Part shown: positions 16,474-31,751 of the stretch, piece by piece | Position numbering within the stretch: position 1 is the first letter of the stretch | Layout of the letters: every line of letters begins with the position of its first letter | NCBI RefSeq assembly: GCF_037860835.1 | Contig: NZ_JBBEOG010000003.1 | Coordinates: forward strand, 62,001-126,000 | Length of the DNA: 64,000 nt | Source: Aquipuribacter nitratireducens | GTDB taxonomy: Bacteria > Actinomycetota > Actinomycetes > Actinomycetales > JBBAYJ01 | Direction of reading: 5' to 3' | Program-made: the position numbers and the translations under genes | The notes under the pieces: model-generated | Told to the model about the DNA's origin: nothing | The model's input: the letters and a program-made list of their open reading frames with translations, nothing else | Databases searched by the model: none

Positions 16474-18294
16474 GTGACAGACGCCCCCACCTTCCGGGAG
16501 GGGCTCGGCGTCATCGGCAGGGGGATCCGGGACGAACCGCGCACGTTCACCGTGGCGGTCGTCGGCAGCGCGCTCTTCGGGGCGGCGCTCGCCGGCAGCG
16601 GCTGGGTCCTCGGCCGGGTGACCGACGCCGTGCTCGTCCCCGCCTTCGACGCCGGCACCGTGAGCGCGCGCGACGCCTGGCTCGCGTTCGGCGCCATGGC
16701 CCTCGTCGGCCTCCTCACCGCGCTCGGGGTCATCGTGCGGCGCGGGTACGCGACCGTCACGCAGTACCGCCTCCAGGCCCGCTACCGCCGGCGCGTCTCC
16801 CGGCAGTACCTGCGCCTGCCCCTGGCATGGCACCGACGCCACCCGACGGGCCAGCTGCTGAGCAACGCCAACGCCGACGTCGAGGCCGCCTGGACGGTGT
16901 TCGCCCCCCTGCCGTTCAGCTTCGGCGTCGCCGTCATGCTCGTCGTCGCCGGCATCACGATGTTCGGCGAGGACGTCGTCCTCGGTGCCGTCGCGTTCAC
17001 CGTTCTCCCGCTGCTCGCGGTGAGCAACGGGCTGTACCAGAAGGTGATGTCGCCGCGCGTCAGCCGGGCCCAGCAGCTGCGGGCGGACGTCTCCGACGTC
17101 GCCCACGAGTCCTTCGACGGCGCGCTCGTCGTCAAGACCCTCGGCCGCGAGCGCGAGGAGACCGACCGGTTCGGTCGCCGGGCGCAGGAGCTGCGCGAGG
17201 CCAACGTCGCCGTCGGGCGGGCCCGGGCCGCCTTCGAGCCCGTCGTCGAGGCGCTGCCGACGCTCGGCACCCTCGTCGTCCTCGCCGTCGGCACGCTGCG
17301 CGTCGCCTCCGGCGCGGTCGACGCCGGTGTCGTCGTCCAGGTCGCCTACCAGCTCACCCTCCTCGCCTTCCCCGTGCGAGCCATCGGGTGGGTCCTCGCC
17401 GAGCTCCCCCGCTCCGTCGTCGGCTGGCGCCGCGTCGACGCGGTGCTGCGGGCCGAGGGCCGCATGCGCCACGGCGCCGAACGGCTGCCGGTCACGCGGC
17501 TCGGTCGCGCGGTCAGCGCCGAGGGCGTGGTCCACGACGTCGTCGACCCCGACGGCAGCCGGCAGCGCCTCCTCCACGGCGTCGACCTCGTCGCCCCCCG
17601 CGGGTCCACGGTCGCGGTCGTCGGGTCCACGGGCAGCGGCAAGTCGACCCTCGCCTCCGTCCTCGTCCGCCTCGTCGACCCGGCCGAGGGTCGGGTCCGT
17701 CTCGACGGCCTCGACGTGCGCGACGTCGTCGCCGGCGGCGAGCCGGGCAGCCTGCCCTCGACCGTCGCCTACGTGCCGCAGGGCACGTTCGTCTTCGACG
17801 ACACCGTCCGCGGCAACATCACCCTCGGCCTCGACGACGTCCCCGACGAGCAGGTGTGGCACGCGCTGCGCGCCGCCCGTGCGGACGGCTTCGTCAGCGC
17901 CCTGCCCGAGGGCCTCGACACCCGGGTCGGCGAGCGCGGCGCGAGCCTGTCCGGCGGGCAGCGGCAGCGCCTCGCGATCGCGCGCGCCCTCGTGCGTCGC
18001 CCGAGCGTGCTCGTCCTCGACGACGCCACCAGCGCGGTCGACCCGACGGTCGAGCAGCAGATCCTCGGCGCGCTGCGGGGCTCCGACGGCGTCACCGTCC
18101 TCGTCGTCGCCTACCGGCGCTCGACGATCGCCCTCGCCGACACCGTCGTCCACCTCGAGCACGGCCGCGTCGTCGACCACGGGAGCCACGAGGAGCTCAT
18201 GTCCCGCGACACCGGCTACCGCACGCTCGTCGAGGCGTACGCCCGTGACGCCGCCGAGCGCGAGCAGCTCGCCGGCCGGGGGAGCGGCGCGTGA
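16474..18294 (+). CDS. ABC exporter, half-transporter with degenerate nucleotide site
   Basis: 606 residues: six transmembrane helices in about 1-330, then an ATPase domain. Walker A GSTGSGKST is at 384-392 (Lys390), the signature LSGGQ is intact, and Walker B is LVLDDA with Asp517 in place of the catalytic Glu. The switch histidine is replaced by Tyr547 (VVAYRRST). This is the pattern of the degenerate-site subunit of heterodimeric ABC exporters such as TM287/288. The start GTG lies 6 bases after CAGGCT (16462-16467). It overlaps the next gene by GTGA. The substrate cannot be predicted; lipids, peptides or drugs are typical. Confidence 0.93.
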   Translation: MTDAPTFREGLGVIGRGIRDEPRTFTVAVVGSALFGAALAGSGWVLGRVTDAVLVPAFDAGTVSARDAWLAFGAMALVGLLTALGVIVRRGYATVTQYRLQARYRRRVSRQYLRLPLAWHRRHPTGQLLSNANADVEAAWTVFAPLPFSFGVAVMLVVAGITMFGEDVVLGAVAFTVLPLLAVSNGLYQKVMSPRVSRAQQLRADVSDVAHESFDGALVVKTLGREREETDRFGRRAQELREANVAVGRARAAFEPVVEALPTLGTLVVLAVGTLRVASGAVDAGVVVQVAYQLTLLAFPVRAIGWVLAELPRSVVGWRRVDAVLRAEGRMRHGAERLPVTRLGRAVSAEGVVHDVVDPDGSRQRLLHGVDLVAPRGSTVAVVGSTGSGKSTLASVLVRLVDPAEGRVRLDGLDVRDVVAGGEPGSLPSTVAYVPQGTFVFDDTVRGNITLGLDDVPDEQVWHALRAARADGFVSALPEGLDTRVGERGASLSGGQRQRLAIARALVRRPSVLVLDDATSAVDPTVEQQILGALRGSDGVTVLVVAYRRSTIALADTVVHLEHGRVVDHGSHEELMSRDTGYRTLVEAYARDAAEREQLAGRGSGA

Positions 18295-20177
18295 GCGCGC
18301 AGGAGCCGGCCGCCGGCCAGGGCGGCACGGGCCACCGGGTGCCGGCGCGGCCCGCCAGCGGGAGCATCGCCACCGCCTCGGAGGGTGGCGCGTGGGCGAC
18401 GGTGCGGCGGGGCCTCGCCCTGTCGCCGGAGATCACGGCCGGTCTCGGGGTCACCCTCGCGCTCGCCGCCGTGTCGTCCGTGGGGCGCATCATCGTGCCC
18501 GTCGGGGTGCAGCAGACGGTCGACACCGGGATCAACGCCGAGGGCGGCCCGGACGTCCAGCGCATCGCGCTGCTCGTCGGGCTCGCCGCGCTCGCCGTCG
18601 CGGTCACGGGCGCCTGCTCCTACCTCGTCAACGTCCGGCTGTTCCGTGCCACGGAGGCCGGGCTCGCGACCCTGCGGGTCAAGGCGTTCCGTCGCATCCA
18701 CGACCTGTCGACGCTCACCCAGAGCACGGAGCGCCGGGGGGCGCTGGTCTCCCGCGTGACGAGCGACGTCGACACGATCTCGATGTTCGTCCAGTTCGGC
18801 GGCATCATCCTGTTCGTCTCCCTCGGCCAGATCGTCGTGGCGACGGTCCTCATGGCCGTGTACTCGTGGTGGCTCGCGCTGCTCGTGTGGCTGACGTTCC
18901 TCCCGCTGTTCCTCAGCCTCCGGCCCCTCCAGAAGTGGCTGTCGGTGCTGTTCGGCACGGTCCGGGAGAACGTCGGCCTCATGCTCGGCGCCATCAGCGA
19001 GGCCGTCGTCGGCGCCGACACCATCCGCGCCTACGGCGCCGAGCGGCGCACGCAGGAGCGCATCGACGGCAGCGTCGAGGCGCACCGGCGCTCCGCCACG
19101 CGTGCCGGCGTCTTCGCCTCCAGCATCTTCGCCGCCGGCACGCTCGTGTCCGGGCTGGCCGTCGCCCTCGTCGTCGGTGTCGGGCTGTGGTTCGGCGTCG
19201 GTGACGACGGCGCCCTCACCCTCGGGCAGCTCCTCGCGTTCCTCTTCCTCGTCCAGCTGTTCACCCAGCCCGTGCAGATCGCCACCGAGGTGCTCAACGA
19301 GCTGCAGAACGCGATCGCGGGCTGGCGGCGGGTCATCGCCGTGCTCGACACCCCGGCCGACGTCGCCGACCCCGACGGGACGCCCGAGGCGACGCCGATC
19401 CCGCACGGCCCGGTGACCGCGCGCTTCGACGGCGTCTCCTACGCCTACCCGGACGGGCCGGTCGTGCTGCGCGGGGTCGACCTCGAGGTGCCCGCGCAGA
19501 CACGGGTCGCCGTCGTCGGCGAGACGGGGTCCGGCAAGACGACGCTCGCGAAGCTCCTCACGCGGCTGCAGGACCCGCTCCACGGCCGGGTGCTGCTCAA
19601 CGGCGTCGACCTGCGCGACGTCCCGTTCTCCTCGCTGCGCCGGCGGGTCGTGCTCGTGCCGCAGGAGGGCTTCCTCTTCGACGTCAGCCTGCGGGACAAC
19701 ATCCGCCTGTCGCGGCCGGAGGCCGACGACGACGCCGTCGACCTCGCCGTCACCGAGCTCGGTCTCGAGCCGTGGGTGCGCTCCCTGCCGCACGGCCTCG
19801 ACACCCGGGTCGGCCAGCGCGGGGAGAGCCTGTCGGCCGGGGAGCGGCAGCTCGTCGCCGTCGCCCGCGCCTACCTCGCCGACCCCGACCTGCTCGTCCT
19901 CGACGAGGCGACGTCGGCGGTCGACCCCGCCACGGAGGTGCGGCTCCAGCGGGCGCTCGACGGCCTCACCCGCGGGCGCACGAGCGTCGCGATCGCGCAC
20001 CGGCTGTCCACGGCCGAGGCCGCCGACGTCGTGGTCGTCGTCGACAAGGGCGAGGTCGTGGAGGTCGGCCCGCACACCGAGCTGGTCGCGGCGGGCGGTG
20101 TGTACGCCGGCCTGCACGCGAGCTGGGTGCGGCAGCGCACGAGCGACGACGGCGACCCCGTGAGACTGGACGCATGA
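18291..20177 (+). CDS. ABC exporter, partner half-transporter with catalytic Glu
   Basis: 628 residues: an N-terminal hydrophilic stretch, six membrane helices and an ATPase. Walker A is GETGSGKTT (Lys416), Walker B ends in Glu539 (LVLDEATSA) and the switch is His570 (IAHRLST), so its catalytic residues are intact. Its signature is LSAGE instead of LSGGQ. That altered signature faces the degenerate Walker motifs of the upstream partner in a heterodimer, so all changes fall in one composite site. The GTG start overlaps the partner stop, and the stop overlaps the hisI ATG. A heterodimer is strongly implied. Confidence 0.94.
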   Translation: MSAQEPAAGQGGTGHRVPARPASGSIATASEGGAWATVRRGLALSPEITAGLGVTLALAAVSSVGRIIVPVGVQQTVDTGINAEGGPDVQRIALLVGLAALAVAVTGACSYLVNVRLFRATEAGLATLRVKAFRRIHDLSTLTQSTERRGALVSRVTSDVDTISMFVQFGGIILFVSLGQIVVATVLMAVYSWWLALLVWLTFLPLFLSLRPLQKWLSVLFGTVRENVGLMLGAISEAVVGADTIRAYGAERRTQERIDGSVEAHRRSATRAGVFASSIFAAGTLVSGLAVALVVGVGLWFGVGDDGALTLGQLLAFLFLVQLFTQPVQIATEVLNELQNAIAGWRRVIAVLDTPADVADPDGTPEATPIPHGPVTARFDGVSYAYPDGPVVLRGVDLEVPAQTRVAVVGETGSGKTTLAKLLTRLQDPLHGRVLLNGVDLRDVPFSSLRRRVVLVPQEGFLFDVSLRDNIRLSRPEADDDAVDLAVTELGLEPWVRSLPHGLDTRVGQRGESLSAGERQLVAVARAYLADPDLLVLDEATSAVDPATEVRLQRALDGLTRGRTSVAIAHRLSTAEAADVVVVVDKGEVVEVGPHTELVAAGGVYAGLHASWVRQRTSDDGDPVRLDA

Positions 20178-20530
20178 GCACCGACGAGCTCCTCGCGCAG
20201 GTCCGCTTCGGCCCCGACGGCCTCGTGGCCGCCGTCGTGCAGCAGCACGACACCCGGGAGGTCCTCATGGTGGCGTGGATGGACGAGGGCGCCCTGCGGG
20301 AGACGCTCACGAGCCGGCGCGGCACGTACTGGAGCCGGTCGCGGCAGGAGCGCTGGCGCAAGGGCGACACCTCCGGCCACGTCCAGCACGTCGTCCGGGT
20401 GTCGCGGGACTGCGACGGGGACACGCTCCTCGTCGAGGTCGACCAGGTGGGTGCGGCCTGCCACACGGGCACCCGCACGTGCTTCGACGACCGCGTCCTG
20501 CTCGCCGCGTCCGACGAGGGGGCGGCGTGA
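20174..20530 (+). CDS. hisI: Phosphoribosyl-AMP cyclohydrolase HisI
   Basis: 118 residues, the normal length for the monofunctional actinobacterial enzyme. It hydrolyses the adenine ring of PR-AMP in histidine synthesis. The motifs are [29 protein letters not shown] and the metal-binding [12 protein letters not shown] 20174 overlaps the exporter stop (ATGA) and the stop overlaps trpE (GTGA), so a histidine gene is sandwiched between a transporter and the first tryptophan gene in one coupled unit. The hisE-encoded pyrophosphohydrolase is not in the window. Confidence 0.96.
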   Translation: MSTDELLAQVRFGPDGLVAAVVQQHDTREVLMVAWMDEGALRETLTSRRGTYWSRSRQERWRKGDTSGHVQHVVRVSRDCDGDTLLVEVDQVGAACHTGTRTCFDDRVLLAASDEGAA

Positions 20531-22137
20531 GCGCGCCCCCCGGCACGCCGCTCGACACCCCGCTCGGGGCGACGTGGCCGGACCTCGACGGCTTCCGGAC
20601 CATGGCCGCCGACCGGCGCGTCGTGCCCGTCGTCCGCCGCTACCTCGCCGACGGCGAGACCCCGGTCGGCCTGTACCGCAGGCTCTCGGCGGACCGGACC
20701 GGCAGCTTCCTGCTGGAGTCCGCCGAGCACGACGGGTCGTGGTCGCGGTGGTCGATCATCGGGGTGCGCAGCGCCGCCGTCCTCACGAGCCGGGGACCGG
20801 GCCCCGACGACGGCTGCTGGGTGGGGCAGCCGCCCGCCGGGCTGCCCCTGACCGGCGACCCGCTCGCCATGCTCCGCGAGACGCTGCGGGTGCTGCGGAC
20901 CCCGCGCGTGCCCGGCATGCCGCCGCTCACCTCCGGCATGGTCGGGGTGCTCGGCTGGGACGTCGTGCACCGGTGGGAGCGCCTGCCGCGGCGCGCGGTC
21001 GACGACCTCCACCTGCCCGAGCTCGTCCTGTGCCTGGCCACCGACCTCGCCGTCGTCGACCACCGCGACGCGACGGTGTGGCTGGTCGCCAACGCCGTCA
21101 ACCACGACGGCAGCGACGAACGCGTCGACGAGGCGTACGCGGACGCCGTCCGCCGCCTCGACGCGATGGAGGCCGACCTCGCCCGTCCCGCCCCGACCTC
21201 GGTCACGGTCCAGGCCGGAGGCGGGACGCACGGTGCAGCCGGCCCGGTCACGGCGGCGGAGCCCCGGTCGACGACGACGCAGGAGCAGTTCCACGCGATG
21301 GTCGACGCCGGCAAGGAGGCGATCCGCGACGGCGAGGTGTTCCAGGTCGTCCTCTCCCAGCGCTTCAGCGTGCCGACGGAGCTCGACGCCCTGTCGCTGT
21401 ACCGGGCGCTGCGGCTCACGAACCCGAGCCCGTACATGTACCTCGTGCGGCTCGAGGGACCGGACGGGGAGCGGTTCGACGTCGTCGGGTCCTCCCCGGA
21501 GGCGCTCGTCACCGTCGAGGACGGGACGGTGATCTCCCACCCCATCGCGGGCACGCGACCGCGCTCCGGCGACCCGACCACGGACGCCGAGCGGGCCGAG
21601 GACCTCCTCGCCGACCCCAAGGAGCGGGCCGAGCACCTCATGCTCGTCGACCTCGCGCGCAACGACCTCGGCCGGGTGTGCGAGCCGGGGACCGTCGACG
21701 TCGTGGAGTTCATGCAGATCGAGCGGTTCAGCCACGTCCTCCACATCGTCTCGACGGTGACGGGACGGCTGCGCGCCGACGCCGACCAGGTCGACGTCCT
21801 CACGGCGACGTTCCCCGCCGGCACCCTGTCGGGGGCGCCCAAGGTGCGGGCGGTCGAGCTCATCGACGAGCTCGAGCCGACCCGCCGCGGCGTGTACGGC
21901 GGTGTCGTCGGCTACCTCGACCTCGCCGGCGACCTCGACCTCGCCATCGCCATCCGCACCGGGGTCCTCGCCGGCGGCACGCTCCACGTCCAGGCCGGGG
22001 GCGGGATCGTCGCCGACTCCACGCCGCACGGGGAGTACGAGGAGTCGCGGACGAAGTCGGCGGCCGTGCTCGCCGCCCACCGCCGCGCCGCGGACCTGCG
22101 TCCCCTCGACGGGGGGCAGGGCCCGGGGGCGCTGTGA
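20527..22137 (+). CDS. trpE: Anthranilate synthase component I
   Basis: 536 residues. It converts chorismate to anthranilate with ammonia from a TrpG subunit, not present here. The chorismate-binding core is clear: [58 protein letters not shown] and [12 protein letters not shown]. The N-terminal region has GSFLLESAE, whose Ser is the usual tryptophan feedback-site position. It starts at GTG 20527, overlapping hisI, and its stop overlaps the membrane protein that follows. No leader peptide or attenuator is visible, since the gene is internal to an operon. Confidence 0.96.
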   Translation: MSAPPGTPLDTPLGATWPDLDGFRTMAADRRVVPVVRRYLADGETPVGLYRRLSADRTGSFLLESAEHDGSWSRWSIIGVRSAAVLTSRGPGPDDGCWVGQPPAGLPLTGDPLAMLRETLRVLRTPRVPGMPPLTSGMVGVLGWDVVHRWERLPRRAVDDLHLPELVLCLATDLAVVDHRDATVWLVANAVNHDGSDERVDEAYADAVRRLDAMEADLARPAPTSVTVQAGGGTHGAAGPVTAAEPRSTTTQEQFHAMVDAGKEAIRDGEVFQVVLSQRFSVPTELDALSLYRALRLTNPSPYMYLVRLEGPDGERFDVVGSSPEALVTVEDGTVISHPIAGTRPRSGDPTTDAERAEDLLADPKERAEHLMLVDLARNDLGRVCEPGTVDVVEFMQIERFSHVLHIVSTVTGRLRADADQVDVLTATFPAGTLSGAPKVRAVELIDELEPTRRGVYGGVVGYLDLAGDLDLAIAIRTGVLAGGTLHVQAGGGIVADSTPHGEYEESRTKSAAVLAAHRRAADLRPLDGGQGPGAL

Positions 22138-22706
22138 GGCCCGCGCCGCTGTCCGCGGCAGCGGCGGTCGCGGCCCTGCTCGCACTCGCCACGCTCGGCC
22201 TCACGTGGGTGCGCCGCAGCACCGCCGGCCCGCTGGGCGAGGCGGGCGCCGCGACCACGGAGTCCCTCACCGGCCGCGAGGTGTCGCCGCTCACGGCCGC
22301 GCTCGTCCCCGCGGTCCTCGGTCTCGCCGTCGTCGCGCTGCTCCTGCCGGGCCGCTGGCGGCTCGTCGGCCTGGTCCCGGCGGGCCTCGCCGCGGTCGGG
22401 GCCGGGCTCGGGGCCGCCGTCGCGGCGGCGGCCGCGGACGGTGGCCGCACGGGGGCACCCGAGGTCGGGGTCGAGGTGACACCCGTGCCGTGGCTCGCGG
22501 TGGCGGCCTGCGTGCTGGTGGTGCTCCTCGCCGGAGCGGCGGCCGTGGCGGCGTGGCGTCCGGTCGTCCCGGCGGCGCCGCCGACCCGTGCCGCACCCAC
22601 CGCCGCGCCCGGTCACGCACCCGAGGCCGCACCCGACGAACGCGCCCTGTGGGATGCCCTCGACGCGGGGGAGGACCCGACCGCGCCGCCGTCGACACGC
22701 CCGTGA
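22134..22706 (+). CDS. Trp-operon-associated membrane protein (Trp_oprn_chp family)
   Basis: 190 residues with four hydrophobic helices: about 5-22, 55-70, 78-100 and 122-142. A cytoplasmic tail ends in the acidic motif LWDALDAGEDPT seen in this family. These proteins lie between trpE and trpC in many actinobacteria and have no assigned activity. It is translationally coupled to trpE (GTGA). The helices are almost pure Ala/Leu/Val/Gly, reflecting the high GC content. Confidence 0.82.
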   Translation: MRPAPLSAAAAVAALLALATLGLTWVRRSTAGPLGEAGAATTESLTGREVSPLTAALVPAVLGLAVVALLLPGRWRLVGLVPAGLAAVGAGLGAAVAAAAADGGRTGAPEVGVEVTPVPWLAVAACVLVVLLAGAAAVAAWRPVVPAAPPTRAAPTAAPGHAPEAAPDERALWDALDAGEDPTAPPSTRP

Positions 22707-22779
22707 CCGGTCGCGGCAGCGACGGGCTGGCAGGATGGGGCGGCGACGCGACCGCGAGGACCCAGGAGGACGGCCCACC

Positions 22780-23079
22780 ATGAGCGACACCCCCACCCGG
22801 GCGCAGCAGGAGCGTGCCGGCGAGGAGCACGAGGCCTACGTCGAGGGCCACGAGTACGGCCACGGCACGTCGGTGGCCGCGTGGACGGCCACCGGCGGCG
22901 TCATGCTCGGCTCCCTCGTCGTCGCCCTCGCGATGATCTTCTACTCGCCGGTGTTCATCGTCATCGGCGCCGTCGTCGCCGTCCTGGCGGCGCTCGCCGG
23001 CCCCGTCCTGTCGCGTGCCGGCCTCGGGGAGCACAGCCCGAACCGGGAGTTCACGGGCGGGCCGCGCGCCGTCCGCTGA
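22780..23079 (+). CDS. Small membrane protein of the HGxxPAAW group (DUF6704-like)
   Basis: 99 residues: a charged N-terminus, the motif GHGTSVAAWTA at about 27-37, two transmembrane helices (about 42-58 and 62-82) and a polar tail. The motif matches HGxxPAAW except that Pro is Val. Such proteins sit in trp operons of actinobacteria; no function is known. ATG 22780 has CCAGGAGGA upstream. A CAGGAT box near 22730 could provide a separate promoter. Confidence 0.75.
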   Translation: MSDTPTRAQQERAGEEHEAYVEGHEYGHGTSVAAWTATGGVMLGSLVVALAMIFYSPVFIVIGAVVAVLAALAGPVLSRAGLGEHSPNREFTGGPRAVR

Positions 23080-23137
23080 CACGGGCCCCCCGGCCGCTAC
23101 GGTCTCCCCACCGTTCCGCTACCTCGGGAGAGCACCG

Positions 23138-23443
23138 ATGTCCACGCCGTACGAGCCCGCTCCCGCCGGGCCGCCCGCCAGCGAGCCGCCGCCGTCCAAC
23201 CTCGTGTGGGCGATCCTCACGACCGTCCTCTGCTGCCTGCCCTTCGGCATCGTCAGCATCGTGTTCGCCGCCCAGGTCAACTCCAAGTGGGCGACGGGCG
23301 ACTTCTCCGGCGCCCAGGACGCCTCCCGCAAGGCCCGGCTGTGGGCGATCGTCGCCGCCGTGGCCGGGATCGTCTACCTCGTCGTCGTGATCGGGCTCTT
23401 CTCCGCGGGGATCATGGCCGTCCCCACCGAGGGCCAGCTCTGA
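23138..23443 (+). CDS. CD225/dispanin-family small membrane protein
   Basis: 101 residues: a Pro-rich N-terminus, helix 1 at about 25-45 with the conserved CCLPFGIVSIVFAAQVN, a short loop (FSGAQDASRKARLW) and helix 2 at about 69-93. This is the two-helix CD225 fold. Bacterial members are not characterised. ATG 23138 has a gggag Shine-Dalgarno at about 23126-23130, and a TACGGT box at 23098-23103 suggests its own promoter. Confidence 0.85.
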   Translation: MSTPYEPAPAGPPASEPPPSNLVWAILTTVLCCLPFGIVSIVFAAQVNSKWATGDFSGAQDASRKARLWAIVAAVAGIVYLVVVIGLFSAGIMAVPTEGQL

Positions 23444-23472
23444 CCCCTGGCGCCGCGTGGCACCCTGACGTG

Positions 23473-23937
23473 ATGGACACCGCGCAGCCCGCGCCCCCCG
23501 CAGCGGGGCGCGGGCTGCCGCGTCTCGCGGGCCGGGCGCGCGCCCTCGCGGCGACGCCGCTCGGGCCGCTCGCGGTCGCCGCGGCCGCGGCCGGCGCCCT
23601 CACCGTGCTGCAGGTCCTCGACCCGAACGAGCCCGGTCACTACCCGACGTGCCCCTTCCTCGCCGTCACCGGGCTGTGGTGCCCGGGCTGCGGGTCGCTC
23701 CGGATGCTCCACGCCCTCGGCGGCGGTGACCTCCGCACCGCGCTCGACCTCAACGCGCTCGCCCTGCTGCTCCTGCCCGTCCTCGTCGGCTACTGGGTGG
23801 CCTGGGCCGTCCGCACCGTCACGGGCCGCCCGCGCGGCCGCCCGCTCCACGCGGCGTGGGTGTGGGCGTTCCTCGCCGTCGTCACGGTGTGGTCCGTGCT
23901 GCGCAACCTGCCCGGGCTCGAGCTCCTCGCCCCGTGA
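23473..23937 (+). CDS. DUF2752 membrane protein
   Basis: 154 residues. The family signature [19 protein letters not shown] is complete, with the three cysteines and the Gly-Ser/Thr-Arg end. Three hydrophobic helices are visible at about 37-52, 90-110 and 127-145. The role is unknown; the CxxC-like pair suggests metal or redox chemistry but nothing is proved. ATG 23473 is preferred (CACCCT box 6 bases upstream); GTG 23470 immediately before it is possible. It is often found beside CD225 proteins, as here. Confidence 0.86.
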   Translation: MDTAQPAPPAAGRGLPRLAGRARALAATPLGPLAVAAAAAGALTVLQVLDPNEPGHYPTCPFLAVTGLWCPGCGSLRMLHALGGGDLRTALDLNALALLLLPVLVGYWVAWAVRTVTGRPRGRPLHAAWVWAFLAVVTVWSVLRNLPGLELLAP

Positions 23938-24017
23938 GCGCGGCGGCCTCAACGCGCTCGAGCGCGCCCGGGTTCCCTCCCCGCGGCCCGTGGTCCGGAG
24001 CGGTACCGGCGCCCAAG

Positions 24018-24023
24018 TACGAT
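24018..24023 (+). promoter_or_regulatory. -10 box of the trpCBA operon
   Basis: TACGAT followed by a 33-base leader that carries GAGGGAGG about 8 bases before the trpC GTG. No clear -35 and no attenuator-type leader peptide is visible in the 119 bases after the DUF2752 gene. Confidence 0.55.
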
Positions 24024-24056
24024 CGGGGCACCGCACGGGACGAGGGAGGGCGGACG

Positions 24057-24865
24057 GTGAGCGTGCTCCAGAGCATCCTCGACGGCGTCAAGGAGGACGT
24101 CGCGATCCGGCAGGCCCAGGTGCCTCTCGACGACGTGAAGGAGCAGGTCCGGCGCATGCCGTCGGCCCGCAACGGGCTCGCGGCCCTCACCGCCCACCAG
24201 GGCGTCAAGGTCATCGCCGAGGTCAAGCGCGCGAGCCCGAGCAAGGGCGACATCGCCCCGATCGCGGACCCCGCGGCGCTCGCGGGGGAGTACGCGGCCG
24301 GCGGCGCCAGCGTCATCAGCGTCCTCACCGAGGGCCGCCGCTTCGGTGGCTCGCTCGAGGACCTGCGCGGCGTCTCGTGCGCCGTCGACGTGCCCGTCCT
24401 CCGCAAGGACTTCGTCGTCACCCCCTACCAGGTGTGGGAGGCCCGCGCCGCCGGCGCCGACCTCGTCCTCCTCCTCGCGATGGCACTGGAGCAGCAGGCC
24501 CTCATCTCCCTCGTCGAGCGCGTGGAGTCCCTCGGCATGACCCCGCTCGTCGAGGTCCACGACGAGGAGGAGATCAGCCGCGCCGTCGACGCGGGCGCCA
24601 GGGTCATCGGCGTCAACGCGCGCGACCTGCGCACCCTCGAGGTCGACCGCACCACCTTCGCCCGCCTCGCCCCCCGCATCCCCGACGGCATCGTCCGGAT
24701 CGCCGAGTCCGGCGTGCGCGGTCCGCACGACGTCATGGACTACGCCCGCGCCGGCGCGGACGCCGTCCTCGTCGGGGAGACCCTCGTCCGCGAGCCCGAC
24801 CCGCGCCGCGCGGTCGCCGACCTCGTGGCGGCCGGGTCCCACCCGAGCCTGCGGGTCGCGCGCCC

Positions 24866-24869
<4 letters not shown>
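24057..24869 (+). CDS. trpC: Indole-3-glycerol phosphate synthase
   Basis: 270 residues, a single-domain barrel without the TrpF fusion seen in enterics. It closes the ring of CdRP to form indole-3-glycerol phosphate. Key segments are [23 protein letters not shown], the Glu in [23 protein letters not shown] and IAESGVR. The GTG at 24057 has a strong purine-rich site upstream; another GTG lies two codons downstream. Its stop overlaps trpB (GTGA). TrpF and TrpD are not in the window. Confidence 0.96.
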
Positions 24870-26088
<1,219 letters not shown>

Positions 26089-26092
<4 letters not shown>

Positions 26093-26943
26093 CCACCGGC
26101 ACCAGGCCCGGCACCGACGCGCGGACGCGCACCGCCGCCCAGGCCGTCGACGACGCCCTCGCCGACGGGCGCGCGGCGCTCGTCGGCTACCTGCCTGTCG
26201 GCTTCCCCGACCTCGACACCTCCGTCGAGGCGATGGTCGCGCTCGCGCGCAACGGCTGCGACGTCCTCGAGGTCGGGGTGCCGTACTCCGACCCCGTCAT
26301 GGACGGGCCCGTCATCGCCGCGGCCGCCCACGAGGCCCTGGCCGGCGGCACGCGCGTCGCGCACGTCTTCGAGGCCGTCCGCGCCGTCCGCGAGGCGGCA
26401 CCGGACACCGCCGTCCTCGTCATGACGTACTGGAACCCGGTCGCGCGGACCGGCGTCGACGCGTTCGCGCGCCGGCTCGCGGACGCCGGCGGGGCGGGGC
26501 TCATCACCCCCGACCTCGTGCCCGACGAGGCGGGGGAGTGGCTCGCCGCCAGCGAGGCGCACGGGCTCGAGCGCGTGTTCCTCGTCGCCCCGTCGAGCTC
26601 GCCCGCGCGGCTGCGCTCCACCGCGGCCGCCTCGACCGGGTTCACCTACGCCGCCTCCACGATGGGCGTGACCGGCGAGCGGACGAGCGTCGGCGCGGGC
26701 GCCGCGGACCTCGTCCGGCGCACCCGCGAGGCGGGCGCCGCCCGCGTGTGCGTGGGACTCGGTGTCTCGACCCCCGAGCAGGCCCACGAGGTCGCCGCCT
26801 TCGCCGACGGCGTCATCGTCGGGTCCGCGCTCGTCCGGGCCCTCGCCGGCAGCGACGGCGGTCCCGGCGGGGCCACGGCGGCCGGCGCCCTGGCGGGCCG
26901 CCTCGCCGCCGGGGTGCGTCGCGGCGGCGGGGCGGCGGGCTGA
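26089..26943 (+). CDS. trpA: Tryptophan synthase alpha chain
   Basis: 284 residues. It cleaves indole-3-glycerol phosphate. Catalytic Glu61 and Asp72 are seen in [15 protein letters not shown], and the phosphate-binding [13 protein letters not shown] and VIVGSALV are intact. The tail is Ala/Gly rich. In many actinobacteria lgt follows trpA; here the next gene is gltB after a 163-base gap, with no lgt between. Confidence 0.96.
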
Positions 26944-26974
26944 CCCCCCGCGCCGTGCCCCGGCGCCCACCTCG

Positions 26975-27061
26975 TGAGACGTCGGGGCCGCCATCTGAGA
27001 CGCTGCTCCGCAGTACCGGTGCCGGGCGACCGCCCGCGCACGAGCCTCCCGCGCGTACGCT
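26975..27061 (+). promoter_or_regulatory. Promoter region of gltB with TGAGACG direct repeats
   Basis: TACGCT at 27056-27061 is the likely -10 box; transcription would start near 27068. Two identical heptamers TGAGACG lie at 26975-26981 and 26996-27002, exactly 21 bases (two helical turns) apart, at about -90 and -70. This layout suits a dimeric activator. I do not recognise the regulator. The rest of the trpA-gltB gap shows nothing else. Confidence 0.5.
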
Positions 27062-27106
27062 GGAGTCCCGCCCGCACGCCCCCTGGACAGACCGGACGGT
27101 GAGCAC

Positions 27107-31666
<4,560 letters not shown>

Positions 31667-31682
31667 GCGCAGGAGCGCTGCC

Positions 31683-31719
31683 GGCGCGTCCGGGTCCGGA
31701 CCTCGGACCCGGACGCGCC
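31683..31719 (+). terminator. Terminator-like hairpin after gltB
   Basis: A perfect 16-bp stem (GGCGCGTCCGGGTCCG with its complement) and a 5-base loop, 17 bases after the gltB stop. There is no T-run. The strength of the stem and its position between gltB and the pyk promoter support termination. Confidence 0.75.
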
Positions 31720-31738
31720 CGGGTGTGACCGCGGCCAC

Positions 31739-31744
31739 TAGCGT
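31739..31744 (+). promoter_or_regulatory. Leaderless -10 box of pyk
   Basis: TAGCGT ends 7 bases before the ATG at 31752; no Shine-Dalgarno intervenes. It lies directly behind the gltB terminator hairpin. Confidence 0.6.
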
Positions 31745-31751
31745 GGTCCCC

